DNA from: Chrysomallon squamiferum
Lineage: Eukaryota; Mollusca; Gastropoda; Neomphalida; Peltospiridae
NCBI GenBank assembly: GCA_012295275.1
Contig: CM022670.1
Coordinates: 32,575,938 to 32,639,937 of the forward strand
Direction of reading: 5' to 3'
DNA: 64,000 nucleotides
The translations under genes and the position numbers were made by a program. Shown here piece after piece: positions 52,836 to 64,000 of this stretch (position 1 is the stretch's first letter; each line of letters starts with the position of its first letter). Below the pieces are notes generated by a model. It made no database searches and had not been told where the DNA came from. It saw nothing but the letters and a program-made list of their open reading frames with translations.

Positions 52836-53104
52836 ATGATGCAAAAACTGCAATTCCTTTCTCCCAATTTCAACAAGAATGGGAAAATTGGTGTTTCTAA
52901 GGGTGGTTCTGAAAAATCTAAAAGTGCCATGTCTAAAATTCTGCCTGATAAATGGAAGCCAGGTAAAAGAAGGAATTCTATTGCTATTCATTCCAGGCAT
53001 GCTGAAGACCTGATTGTGACGCCGTTTGCTCAGATCCTGGTCAGTCTGTGGAGTGTCCGAACCAACTACATCTCACTGACCAACCTCACCGGTCAGAAAG
53101 AAAG
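52836..53104 (+). CDS. PDE4: PDE4 alternative first coding exon with novel N-terminus, continuous with UCR1 exon 2
   Basis: An open frame starts at ATG 52836 (a second ATG follows at once) and runs without a stop through the splice acceptor at 52996 into the UCR1 exon in the correct frame. An in-frame TAA at 52809 lies upstream and there is an A at -3, so 52836 is the natural start. It adds 54 residues rich in Lys and Ser: MMQKLQFLSPNFNKNGKI, then KGGSEKSKSAMSKI, LPDKWKPG and KRRNSIAIHSR, joined to HAEDLIVTPF. RRNS (Ser48) fits the protein kinase A consensus. A transcript starting in the intron just upstream would encode a long-form variant lacking the RRESF exon but bringing its own site. 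Seen: the frame, stop and motif. Known: PDE4 genes use many intronic promoters with isoform-specific N-termini. Inferred: this is one of them. A possible GTAAAA donor inside at 52963 would leave a 34-base intron to the UCR1 acceptor, which is too short, so read-through is favoured. Confidence 0.7.
52997..53104 (+). CDS. PDE4: PDE4, second UCR1 exon
   Basis: This exon continues UCR1. The acceptor is ttccag ending at 52996; the first base G completes the split codon TT|G (Leu) left by the exon at 7635, giving SDIL-HAEDLIVTPFAQ. That is the order seen in vertebrate PDE4 (SD-x-HGDDLIVTPFAQ) and dunce (HGEDLIVTPFAQ). It goes on with ILVSLWSVRTNYISLTN and LTGQKE, then AG of a split Arg. The donor is probably GTTGGT at 53105, which keeps the exon at 108 bases and in the same phase. 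An alternative GTACCA donor at 53109 would lengthen it by four bases and break that phase. The C-terminal half of UCR1 binds UCR2 to control catalytic activity. One residue is odd: the codon at 53049-53051 is Trp where the family has Arg (LRTVRNN or LRSVRNN). The later UCR2 and catalytic exons must lie beyond the window. Confidence 0.96.
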
Positions 53105-54522
53105 GTTGGTACCACTTTTTTATTCTTAATTAATTTCTTTACTGTCTTTTATGTTTGATTTCTTTACATTGTATGGTAAAATTTACAATTTTTGTGGTTT
53201 TGTTTGGGCTTTGGATTTTTTTTAAAAGTGTCTGTTTATTTGTTGTTGTTTTTGTTTTGTTATTTGTAATCATGGGTGAAGAGTGTTTTTTCAAGTTCAT
53301 TATTTTCTCTTTATTAACTTTTTGTCACACAAATTTGTGATATGTTTTTTTTTTTTTATTATATTTCAGAAGTGTTTTAAAACAGAGGTTAAAATAACTT
53401 TTATATTTAAGAAAAAATATAAATTTCATATCTATTTTCAAACAATGAATATTTCACTTTTTATTAAAAAAAAAACAATGATAAATTCAAAATAACAAAT
53501 GATTTTATCTTGATCTATTGCTTTGAAGTTAGCAAAATATAATTTATTATTTTTAATTTAAATCTTTAGTGTTTTCAAAAATTAAAATGAATAAAAAGTA
53601 TATTAAAAAAATAATAATAATAAAGTCAGTCAGAATGTACATGTGAAAGTTATTCTGTACATAAATTTAAATAAAAAGCTTAACCCTTATTTCTTTATGA
53701 AGTAAAAAAAAGAACAAAAAACAAATAATACAGAAAAAGATAACAAGAAAAATAAAATATCTCATGGTTACAGGTTTTTTTATATTGTTTTCTTTACACA
53801 TATTTTTAATCTGCTTTCTGGTGTGATTTTTTGTGCTGTGATTATAACATTATAAACAGTCAAAAATGACTTGCACTGTTATCACTGATATTATTTTTAT
53901 ATTATCATATTTCTGAATTAATTTATTTACATAGTCTTCAAATTCTTCAACTTGAGTGTATTCAAATGTTTATCATTCAGTTCAGGTTTCTCTTAATTAT
54001 AAATTATTTTATAATTATGTTTTGATAAAACTCTCCTGTGCTCTGTTATTCCTGTTTTATAAGGTGGAGGAACTGACTCCTCTGGTAATCACTTTACCCA
54101 ACAAATCTATTTTTATTTTCACCTTGTATCACACTTGCGCAATCTCTTCAATACTTCCAGCTGTTGTTTCAGTTACCAGGTTTTATTTAAGTTGTGTTCC
54201 AGTCCCATAGAATTAATCACATAAACGTACGCACACACACACACACCTGTGTTTTTATGTAGAAAGATAGACAGATATACAGGTAACACTGGTACACTGT
54301 TGTGTATATGTGTATGTATACACACATATTTTACTGTAAATTTTGGATTAGGTTTTTTTCAAATAAAAAAATAGCATTAACTGCATATAAATCATGCCAT
54401 TTATATTTATGATATTTTATTTGCCATAAATGTGACAAACTGAATGTAATAAAATATTAACTTTAAAATTTATATCATTGACCATTATTTTATTTTTTTA
54501 ATTTATCAAAACATTTTTTTTA

Positions 54523-54553
<31 letters not shown>

Positions 54554-54899
54554 ATGCAAAAGAAAAATGCTAAAAACTTTCCCTCATTATACCTGCTTTA
54601 ACATTCCTCTTTGATGAGAAAATGCTTCACAGCATTCAAGGTATGAAAATAAGTATTTACACATATGTGACTTGGAAAAGAAACAGTAAAGTTTTACAAT
54701 TTCCCATCCTCAAGAAGTATAAAATTTCCATTCCCTGTTGAGTCCAAATATATATTTTAAGACAAATAAAATATCCCAAGAACGTGTTTTCCTGTATGTA
54801 ATTGTAGATGAAACAAAAGTTACCTGCAAAAATGGAAACATTTAATTTAGATTATGGAATGTGGAAATCTCAGCTGAACTTTAGATAAAATAGAATGTT

Positions 54900-55150
54900 A
54901 CAATGTTAAAATAAGCAAATCTAAGTTAAACAGTTCACTAGTGTGTGCAAACTGAACATCAGAGGATTCAAGTTTTGGTTAAATTCAAAAAAATTGCCAT
55001 AATTTGCAATCTCTTCATTAAATTGTAGGATCACAAATCTAGGTTACACAATAGAAAAAGCTGTTAGATTGTGGAAATACAGAATATGCAAATTGTACAT
55101 TAGACAGTTTGTGTGCAAATCTAGGTTGTACAGTAGAACAAATCCATCAG
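54900..55150. repeat. degenerate tandem repeat around GCAAATCTAGGTTGTACAGT
   Basis: Diverged copies near 54915, 55035 and 55120 share GCAAATCTAGGTT-ACA-TAGA, with an AATTGTACATTAGACAGTTT relative between them. Confidence 0.6.
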
Positions 55151-55866
55151 GCTACTGCATTATTTTCCAGTTGGCCCCAAAATGATGGTCTGTCACCTTT
55201 AAAAAAATAATAATAAATAAATAAATAATAATAATAATTATAATTTAAAAAATTAGCAAAAAGTTGCAGTGATTTAAAACAGGCTTGAAACCTTTGCTTT
55301 TATTGATTCCTGTATGTTTAGGAATTAAGAAAAACAAAAACGGCTACATCATGGAAAAGAACTGGGTTTGCAATAGACTGTTAAAGTGTGGAAATCAGAT
55401 GTCCAGACTTGACTCCAGTGATCTATCTTTGTGTATATTTGTGGTTATCAAGCCTGCTTTTATTTGTTAGCTGGTGACTGACAGTTCCCTTGAATCTATT
55501 TGTTTACAGAAGTTTCAGGTCTGGTGCACACAGATTTCTTCTAATTAGCTCTTTATACATGTCACTCTTGTAGCCTTCTGATGGATTTTTCTTTCCACCA
55601 GTGGTGATGAGGTACAGAGAGGCTGATGTACCATGATTAACTTTATAATCATGTTTCGTTTGCTTCACTAAATCAGCTTTATTTTTATTCATTACAACTT
55701 TTCAGTGTTTTTGTCATCAAGACCTTGAGGTACTTATGGTGCATTGATTATAACCAAAATCATGGTCAAAAACAAGTCACAGTTATCTTTGAAATAATGG
55801 TCTTGAATTAAGATCAAGATGGGGTTTTTTAAAATTATTATTTAATCCATTTTTATTTTTTATAAC

Positions 55867-55913
<47 letters not shown>

Positions 55914-55941
55914 TTTTCGTCGTCATTGTTGTTGTTGTTGT
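55867..55941. repeat. (GTT)n microsatellite with CGTCGTC interruption
   Basis: About 15 GTT units, then TTTTTTCGTCGTCATT, then five more GTT units. Confidence 0.95.
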
Positions 55942-57575
55942 TATTTATTTTCCTTTTTAGAACAATATTTATCATTTTTTATTTATTTATTTATTTGTTA
56001 TTTGTTTGAGTCTGAATAAACCTTCTTTGTTTGCATTATCAATATATTAATGCAGATAATCTTGCTTTGCGAGAAAATTTAATATTTTAAACGGTACATC
56101 CAGTACACAAACATCTTTTTTAATGATTTATCTAGATCCTGAAATAGAAAACTGTATGACCATGAACTTTTTGCATTAATCTTTTCATCTTGCTCTACAA
56201 ATTCCAAACCTGGTGGTTGAAATAATAGATTTGTTACAAAATAAAATGAGATTAATAGCAGATTTATTTGATTCAGTTATTTTTATTGCTGTTATTGTTA
56301 TGATGATGATGATCATCATCATCATTGTTATTATTATTTATTTTTACAGTTTTTTTAATCCTTTCTTTATTATTTTGACAAAAGTTTTTTTTGTTTTTTT
56401 TTACTTTATTCCATTTAATATTTTCTATTTTTAATAATATAGACTGGTTCCATACATTGCATGACTCTTCTTTTAATCTGGTATTCTTTACATGCTTTGC
56501 AATTCTCCAAGTCTTCGTGAAATAAAAGCTGAAGTGACAGATTGATCAATAATCATCTTAGACAACCTATATCATTTTAGTTTTTGTTAATGCATGAATT
56601 AGTTTCCTTTTTAAAACTCTTCAGCATACAATCATTCTGACATTTCATTTTCGAAATCTGAACAGGAAGCTGTGTGCCACATTTCACACTGATAAATAAC
56701 TTTAATATATCATTATAGCAGTCTACTGATTTTTTTGGAAATTTTAATTTTTTTTGTCTAATAAATTATCAAAGAATATGTTTGTAGATCAGTGATTTCA
56801 GAAATGGCAGGATGTCATCATTAAGGCAGGATATCCCTTTCTAGAAGAAATAAATTTCATTATAAAGAAACAAAAATGACCATTTGCTGACTAGGAGGGG
56901 GGATTCAGGTCTGGTGCACCCCCTTCCTACAAACATCAGTGGATAGAGATTTTAAAAGAACTAAAAATAGACTGATGTTGATAGTCAAAAAGTATCAGTA
57001 GCTTGAAAACTTATGTAAAGTCATTATTTTCATCTGTCATTTGCTGTACAGATTTTCTTCAGTAACCAGCAGGCACCATTAGAGAAAACCATTATATTGT
57101 TAAAATTAGACATATCTCAGAAACCTTTAAAAAGCTTTTATTCTCAGAGTTAATTTTTCAAACGACTTGAGGGCTATTTGAAATCAAGCTAATAAAAGAT
57201 TTTTTTTTTCACTCTGTAAACTAGGTAATGTAGACACTTTTGAGAAATCATTAAATTCAAGGTCATTTCTTCAGCTTACAAAAAAAAAATTCAAATTATT
57301 TTTAAACGATCTGAATTTAATTCATCAGCAGATTTCTGTATGAAATACAAAAGGTTAAAAAGTAGTGACTAATTTTTTTTAAATTCTATATAAACTGTAC
57401 TGGAAGAAGAAGAAAAAAGATCAAGAAAAATCCAATTAATTTACGAAAAGAGGTTTAGAGATAGATGGGCATTTGTGTGTCTGAAAAATTCAAAAATTAT
57501 ATAATTGATATCATCTATAATTAAAAGTCTTTTCTAGAGAAAACAAATTGATGTATATGAGTGTTTTGGTGACTA

Positions 57576-57577
<2 letters not shown>

Positions 57578-57609
<32 letters not shown>
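57578..57609. repeat. TG microsatellite
   Basis: Pure TG run of about 32 bases. Similar shorter runs are at 19238-19266 and 22963-22991. Confidence 0.95.
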
Positions 57610-57610
<1 letters not shown>

Positions 57611-59033
57611 CTTTCAGAAATCAGATTTCTTAATCAGGTCTTAATCCTTTAATTTTTATCTACTTCTAATTCTTTTAGTAATATTACCATCTATATTTAA
57701 AGTAGTTGTATTCTCCATCATAGTTTGATTTGATAAATTACATTTGCTAAAAGTAGTTAATGTAAAATGAGCTCACCAAAAGACCTCATTAATCAGATAA
57801 TTACTTTAGTTATGCATTTTAAAACTTTTGTGTGGAGGACCTTGTTGTTATTGTTTGTGTCAGTTTGGCATATAACTTATTTATTAGAATGACTCTTATT
57901 AAATGTATAAAGAAAAACAAATAATTTTTTTTAAAATTCTTAATCTAATATTGAAGACGTTCCAGTCTCATTATTTTGTTATGTTGGACAGACTGAGTAG
58001 TACACAAACCAGTACATTGCTCACCTGCTGGAACCAGTATTGGTTTTCATAACAAAAATGACTGCAGATATTCATTCATGTGTAACCAATCCTTTGATAT
58101 GCAGTCAACTCATAATTTTTGTATTTAATACTTAACTGTCATCATATTTCTAAAGCTGAAATGTCTTCATAGACATTAGATAATGAACAGTAAACCAGAC
58201 AGGTTCTGTTACATATCACTGGCATATCTTAAGCCAGTTTTTAATCAACCATAATGTAACAACATAATATTAACCCAATGTGTTCTAATGTAACATGTTG
58301 TAATTGTATTGGTAGATCATCAGACTCAGGGCCATTAGGTACTTGGATCAATTCTCATTAGTCTGCATCTTTGAACTGTTTCCTTGTCTTGTGCTTTTAT
58401 GCAGAAAGATGTGAATAAAAGATTCCTTGCTTCATTCATGCAGATTTTTTTTTGATAGTTTTTTTTATGCACCAGAAAAATGCTGCAGATTTGATAAGAG
58501 CAGAATGTCACTTAGCTGTACTGCAACACAATGCAGAATAAACAGTGTGGACATTTCCCATCCATATTCCCAGAATGTTGGTGTCACTATTAAATTGGCT
58601 GTCAACTCAAGTAAAGCCATGTCTAATTTTTTAGACATTTATCTCTATATTATTAGAACACCAATATCATAGTTGCAGGATTAAAACTCTATTTCCAGCC
58701 AGGCTGATGTAGTTAGATGTAATGTAAAGAAATTGGGTTTCTGAACATAAGTAGACATATTGTTTCTGATGAGAGGTTGATGGAAATCAGAACACTTTTT
58801 CTAAATGTGTGGTCTGTAGCATTCCAAATATACAGTTAAAAGAGGATCTCTTTTTGGTATTAATATTAGCATAAATCAGATAATTGTCAAAAAATAGTTC
58901 TGCTACATATAGCTTTAGAAACATAATTTCTATTTTTATCCCAATATCCCAATATGAAAGAATGTAATATGGTAATATGGGATAATCCTTTTTGTAGGAG
59001 TAACTTATGTTTTTATTGGTCTATCTTTGGAAT

Positions 59034-59370
59034 GGGCTGTTACACAGTGGTAAAATGCTAGCTTGAAGTCACAAGATCAATATTCTTCATTGAACTATTT
59101 CTTCTCCTCTCTTCTGTCTTATCAAATGTCATGGTATGTGCTATTTGTCTATAGGAAGGTTCATATAAAAAGATCTTATACTGCTACTTAACTGAAATTG
59201 TTTGGGTACAGTCCATAGCTGAAATCTGATTAGTCCTTCATATTACACCCAAGATACTATCTTCCATTCCAGCCAGTGCATGGTAGTCAGAGGCAATGGT
59301 TCTTGTCTTCCTGTGTATGGGAAGATAGAGATGAATCATCCTTTGCTGCTAATTGGTAAGGATTATAGTT
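59034..59370 (+). mobile_element. tRNA-derived SINE, nearly full copy
   Basis: The head TGTTACACAGTGGTAAAATG, CTAGCTTGAAGTCACAAGATC resembles a tRNA A-box region followed by a decayed B box. The body includes GAAGGTTCATATAAAAAGAT, CTGAAATCTGATTAGTCCTT, TTCCATTCCAGCCAGTGCAT and CCTGTGTATGGGAAGATAGA. Two other places in the window share head and body segments in the same order (27351 and, reversed, 37790), which proves it is a dispersed repeat. I believe this family is common in octopus genomes, but that is from memory. Confidence 0.75.
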
Positions 59371-60599
59371 TAAACTATCAGTATTGAATTTTTTTTTTTT
59401 TTAAACCTCTAAAAAAGAACAATACATGTTTCAGATATAATAACATTTATCAATTAAAATATGTTGAGGTATCATTATTCATTCACTTTATTCAATTCAT
59501 TGAGACACCATTTCTAAAAAATAAAGAAATTTTGATGAATCCTTTTTTAAATTATTGTTCTGGTTGCCGTTTCCTTTCAAGCAGACAAAATCTTTAAAAA
59601 AAAAAAAAATTAACTGTTTATTTTTGTTTGCTGAGAAATGCAATTTAGCTTAATGATACAGTCATTTTTCTAAATAGTTTGAGATAATAAACATTCTTCC
59701 CTAAAAAAAATCAAGAACAAAATACTTAACAATCTTCTTGTGTACAGTTTACTTAAATCTTCATTCTGGCATGTTTGTGTGTGATTGAGTGATGTTTTTT
59801 TCTTTTTTCTCTTGAACTAATAGAGCCACTTATATAAGACTGGAATTGTTTCTTTCTATTTGTGTATTGGCTTTTTAAGGTTCTAGAATTAGTCCAGAGT
59901 AAAAAATAATTTATAATTTCTGGCTTGCTTAGTTTGCATCAAAATCAGCTGTCTGATTCTGTCATTTTTAATTTGTTTTCTTTTCCCTGGTGCAATGGTT
60001 ATTCAATGGAGTGCTGTCTGTGACTGAAGATTTTGAATTTTGAATTAAATTGTTGCTTGGATTTGTCAAATAAAAAAAATTAAAAAAAATAAAAATAAAA
60101 ATGAAAAAGAAGAAGGAGAAACAAGCAGAAAAACGATTTAAAAAAAAGAAAATGGAAATTACAAATTGTAGTTATTCCATAGAATACGTCACTTAGATTT
60201 TAAATTAATGACAGGGTACTTGTTAGAAAGGTAAAAAAAAATTAGATATTGAAGTAATCATTCTAGAATTTTGGGCTTAGAATCTATGTTTCGAGGATTA
60301 CTATGTACACTTCAATGAGACTTTGTTATTTCTAATATTCCCATCATTAACTTCATCACAGTATATGAAAATTAATCCAGGTTTATATTTTTCATCTGCT
60401 TCAAAATGTCATATTTACTCGACTTTTTAATCCTTGTGCCAAACCTTAATTATTTTGTTTTACTTAAAGTGAAATGATTTCTCTGACCTTTAGAAAAGTG
60501 TTCTATTATTTCTCCATCAGAAATAATTAATATAACGATAGCCTGCTTTCAACTAAAAGGTTGTATAAATTTACTCTCAATTTGTAAATTTTTTCTATG

Positions 60600-60830
60600 C
60601 ACTACATATTAGGTAAAAGACTGTACATATATACAATATGCAGTTTACCTGTAGATCGATTTTTACAAATATACCATGTACAATTTATTGAAAATGTACC
60701 TAAAGGTATAGATAAAGTTGTGCAAATTATAGACTACATATCTAATGTTACAGATAATGTGCAAATTTACCATGTACCTAAAGCTGTATGTATATTGTGT
60801 ACATGCAAAATCTACTACAGGCAATTGCAG
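60600..60830. repeat. degenerate repeat around ACCATGTACCTAAAG
   Basis: Short phrases (ATACCATGTACAATTTATTG, ATTTACCATGTACCTAAAGC, GTGCAAATTATAGACTAC) recur in a small block. The 80-codon open frame across it is a by-product of the repeat. Confidence 0.5.
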
Positions 60831-61415
60831 CATGATTAAAATTAATCCATTTTTGTATATGGATATATAATATACCTTTTGTATTAAAACTTCTCTGGTG
60901 TTTTTTTCTGGGGGTTTTCATGTAATAAGAAATTGCATTGCTTTAATATAAAATGTGACCATTGTTGGCCTTGATTAGACATTTGAGTGTGAAATAATTG
61001 AAAAGATGAGCAGGAGAGAAAACAGAAAGTGCTGATCACAGAAATATTTTCTGACATCACTTTAATCAGATATGGCAAGCAGATGTACAAACTGATGTAT
61101 GGACGCTAATCCCTGGAGAGTGATTGCTCTTAGAAACAAATCTACTTAGAGAACTGAGCTAGAATAATTTGTATAATTTGTGCACAGTAATTGTTATTAT
61201 GAACCACTCAGGGAAATGACAGTTTAAAATCTCCCTCCATTGTGGTTTAATGTTTCCATTCTTTACAAAATCTGACGGTTTTTGACATAATTTAATTCAT
61301 CATACTGTTTGATTTTATTGTTTGATCTGAGATGGTGTAATTTAAAAAATATATTCATCTTTTATCATATACATATATACATATACACACACACAACTAC
61401 ATACATAAAAACATA

Positions 61416-61418
<3 letters not shown>

Positions 61419-61456
<38 letters not shown>
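61419..61456. repeat. CA then GTAT microsatellite
   Basis: A CA run of about 36 bases is followed by ATGTATGTATGTATGTATAT. Confidence 0.95.
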
Positions 61457-61459
<3 letters not shown>

Positions 61460-61730
61460 TGTATGTATGTATATAAATGATAAAAATTAGAATTAAAATA
61501 CACTTGTTTTTAGAGCTTAGAAGAAGATAGTTACATAGAAAACAACCAAAGATTAATGAAAACAGCTTGGTAAAGAGAGTATTTGAAATGGTTTTTCATA
61601 TTCAAGTTGTGAAACCATCATCTTGTGAAGCTGCTGTTTGTGGAAACTTTTTTTTTGTGCTTTTTTCAGAAGGTGGAGAGCTATGTTTGTGTAGAGGAGT
61701 CAAACTGTTTGTTATTCACTTCTCACATCC

Positions 61731-61840
61731 ACATCTTGTTACCCTTCAAACTTAGATGATCATATTTTAGTTATTATAGGAAAAACATCTTGTTAGCCTT
61801 CAAACTTAGATGATCATATTTTAGTTATTATAGGAAAAAC
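61731..61840. repeat. 54-bp direct tandem duplication
   Basis: Two adjacent copies starting ACATCTTGTTACCCTTCAAA and ACATCTTGTTAGCCTTCAAA differ at a single base over 54 positions, so the duplication is recent. Confidence 0.95.
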
Positions 61841-63168
61841 TATTTTTATAGATTTTCAGTTTGAGATTATTTTAATTATCTATTACACTGGTCAGATATT
61901 TTGTCATTTTGGTTGTCCAGTTTTTTTCTTTTTATTCTTTTTGATTTTTCATTTGCTTCTTCTTATTTTATATATAATATTTTATTATTATTATAGTTAA
62001 TCTGGATATATACTGAAGAGTGTTGAATTATAATTTGTTTTTAATGAATAAAACAAGGAAAAACAAGAATAAAAATTTAAAAAAAATTATTTTCATGAGA
62101 ATCTGCTGTTTTATTTTTAAAATGTATCATTTACATTTCATGTACAAAACTGATCTAATCTGTTAAATATTAAATATAATCATTATGTAAAAATAAAAAA
62201 TAAGAAAGATTTTAACATTAATGTTGGATTTTAATATTAATTTCTGAAAAGATAATTATATATATATATATATATAATATTTTTTATATAAAACTGTAAT
62301 AATATATTGATGACAAAGATTTCAGACTCCTGCTTCTCAGAAGGTTTTATACATGTAGCTTAACGGAAGTGAATTGATGCTTGATTTAACAGATTCTCAA
62401 GTCATTAACTTGATATTGAGTTAGCTTGTCAATTATTTTTAGGTTTGATGGTCTACTTACGTCACTGCTACTTTTTTCTTTTTGCCTTTTATTTTTCAGA
62501 CAAATACCATAGAATGTATTGTCATTTTCTTCTCACCTGTTTTTTTTTTTTCCACCAATAGATTCTGATCCTATATTTATTTCAGGCTTTGACAGAAGAA
62601 AAAATTTGCTATATTTATTTGAAAGAGACAGTCTTTATTGTTTATTATGCCATAATGCCTCTCACTCTAAGCCTAACAAATTGCCAATTTGACATAAGAG
62701 AGTGTAGAATTTTTGCCAAGGACTTAAAGGTCATATCATTGATCCAATTCTGTACAGAAATTTTCCATTTATTTAGAAAGAAGGGCTGTCCTCTTTTCTT
62801 TCTTTTTATCATTTTCTTCATCTTTCTCTCCCCACTTAGCTTAATTTTAAAATTGGTTTTTAAACCAGTATTTCTTGGAACTGTTTGTAAAAAAAAATTA
62901 AATTAAAAATAAAAAATAAAAAGAAGAAGAAAAAATAAAATTAGTTAAATTATCACAATATTTTGTTCATTTTCAAAAGCACTCAACCAGTTTAAAAAAT
63001 AATTATTAAAAAACCCAACTAAAAAACCAACATCAAAATAAAAAAACATTTACAAACCATAGTTTAAAAATATAGAAATTATAAGAAGAAATTAAAAATT
63101 GGAAATTGTTTTTAAAAAGTTAAAGAATTAACTCATATCTATATTTTCAATATATATATAGAGAGAGA

Positions 63169-63245
63169 TTTTATTTACATTTTACAAATATTATTTTATT
63201 TACATTTTACAAATATTATTTTATTTACATTTTACAAATATTGAT
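63169..63245. repeat. 25-bp tandem repeat, 3 copies
   Basis: TTTTATTTACATTTTACAAA followed by TATTA is present three times with only the last bases changed. Confidence 0.93.
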
Positions 63246-64000
63246 TTTATTTAGATTATATTTTCTGCAGACAAACTCATTATCATTTAAACATAAAAAA
63301 AAAATCCCAAAACATTTTTTCATACATCAGTTTCATATGTCACTTTAGCATATTCATTTACATCATTATAAAGAGTGAACTGTATTTTTAAAATGATCAT
63401 TAAAAATTATGTCATATTGTTTTATTCTAATGAATGAAACGTCACTGAAATCAAAGACATCTACTTGCATTTCATCCATTTGCATTACTATACAACATAC
63501 TGGCAGGTTTGAAGAACAGATGTCATAGTAGGTAAAACAACACTTGTATGACCTTGAGGCAATGTTTTTGTAAATATTGATGGGAAGGAGAAAGAGCAGA
63601 TGTACTAGGCTTGTTAACAGCATAAAGAAGACTGCATATGGATTATTACACATTTTTATACAAGGACTGTGATATGTCTGTAGGAAACATAACATGGAGG
63701 TGTATGGTACGAATAGGTTAATTGAATGTTAGGCTTATTGGAATATTCAAAGAAAAAAATTGGTGGGAAAACTACATTTAGCAAGGCTTCTGCCAAAAGT
63801 CAGTAAGTTTGTGGTCCTTTTTGTAAACTATCCCTAAATAATAATGTTTATGTTTTTGTATTAAATCTAAATAACAGTGATTATTTTTGTAAAGATTAAA
63901 CCTAAATGTTAATGTTTAATTTTTAATTTTTTTTAATATCAGATCTTAATATCAATATTTATATTTCTTATATATTAACCATAAATATTAATGTTTATAT

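Larger units (their letters stand above)
7818..52996 (+). other. large PDE4 intron between the two UCR1 exons
   Basis: About 45 kb separate two exons whose split Leu codon (TT|G) rejoins exactly. That fixes the intron and its + orientation. It holds the candidate alternative starts at 9199, 48098 and 52836, the minisatellites, SINEs, mariner remnant, inverted repeats and the CRE, all listed separately. Stretches in which I see only AT-rich unique or simple sequence are roughly 7830-8600, 10700-11950, 12080-14200, 17000-18400, 22000-24500, 28900-35900, 39000-41000, 41500-44550 and 48210-50070. An exon smaller than about 60 bases could be hidden in these. Confidence 0.9.
53105..64000 (+). other. 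PDE4 intron downstream of UCR1 exon 2 (5' part)
   Basis: No further PDE4 exon is visible. I looked for the EE(A/S)YQKLA-ELDWCLDQLE linker and UCR2 and did not find them. Content: a poly-T run at 54518-54548, diverged repeats at 54900-55150, GTT repeats at 55867-55941, TG repeats at 57580-57609, the SINE copy at 59034, a diverged repeat at 60600-60830, CA repeats near 61427, a 54-base duplication at 61731-61840, AT repeats near 62255, and a 25-base triplication at 63169-63245. Other parts are AT-rich with no feature I can support. The open frames at 53155, 53956, 56213, 62589 and 63366 have low-complexity, Phe/Ile/Leu-rich translations and are not called. Confidence 0.8.

Noticed and set aside
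52963-52968. GTAAAA donor-like site after CCAG inside the 52836 frame
   Set aside because: It would leave only a 34-base intron to the UCR1 acceptor and a phase-1 end. Read-through is in frame and simpler.
62589-62906. 105-codon plus-strand frame preceded by an acceptor-like ttcag, considered as the next PDE4 exon
   Set aside because: It lacks any resemblance to the UCR1-UCR2 linker or UCR2, and its end is low-complexity Phe/Leu.

Overview
The window is eukaryotic, strongly AT-rich and almost entirely intronic. It is packed with CA/TG, GA, ATT and GATA-like microsatellites, homopolymer runs and diverged minisatellites. The two certain coding blocks are both on the + strand. They are successive exons of a cAMP-specific phosphodiesterase 4 gene (PDE4, orthologue of Drosophila dunce) and together encode most of its regulatory UCR1 module. 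The protein resembles the dunce type. With the repeat style and a shared tRNA-derived SINE family, this suggests a mollusc, most likely a coleoid cephalopod such as an octopus. The species assignment is inference; the gene assignment is firm.

Layout: 1-7634 is the 3' part of an upstream intron. 7635-7817 is the first UCR1 exon (FDVENG, then the RRESF protein kinase A site). 7818-52996 is one intron of about 45 kb. 52997-53104 is the second UCR1 exon (DLIVTPFAQ). 53105-64000 is the 5' part of the next intron. I found no catalytic-domain exon and no other protein-coding gene.

The large intron appears to carry alternative starts of the same gene. The best one begins at 52836 and reads directly, in frame, through the splice acceptor into the second UCR1 exon. 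It replaces the normal RRES phosphosite with a new RRNS site. A second candidate, 48098-48196, ends in a perfect GTATGT donor in phase 0. That phase does not fit the UCR1 exon but could fit the short-form junction further downstream. A third, weaker candidate is an 18-residue basic peptide at 9199-9253, also followed by GTATGT. A full palindromic CRE (TGACGTCA) lies at 25979, which makes sense for a gene whose product destroys cAMP.

Non-genic content: a 583-bp deleted mariner-like element with a broken transposase N-terminus (50136-50718); at least three copies of one tRNA-derived SINE family (27351, 37790, 59034) and one other SINE-like stretch (41340); a 28-copy minisatellite (9709-10668); numerous old tandem repeats of 45-110 bp units; a perfect 39-bp inverted repeat (16585-16737); and several low-repeat blocks that could be conserved regulatory elements. 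The most notable protein-level point is a Trp where vertebrate and fly UCR1 have the conserved Arg (Arg98 of PDE4D3) that contacts UCR2.
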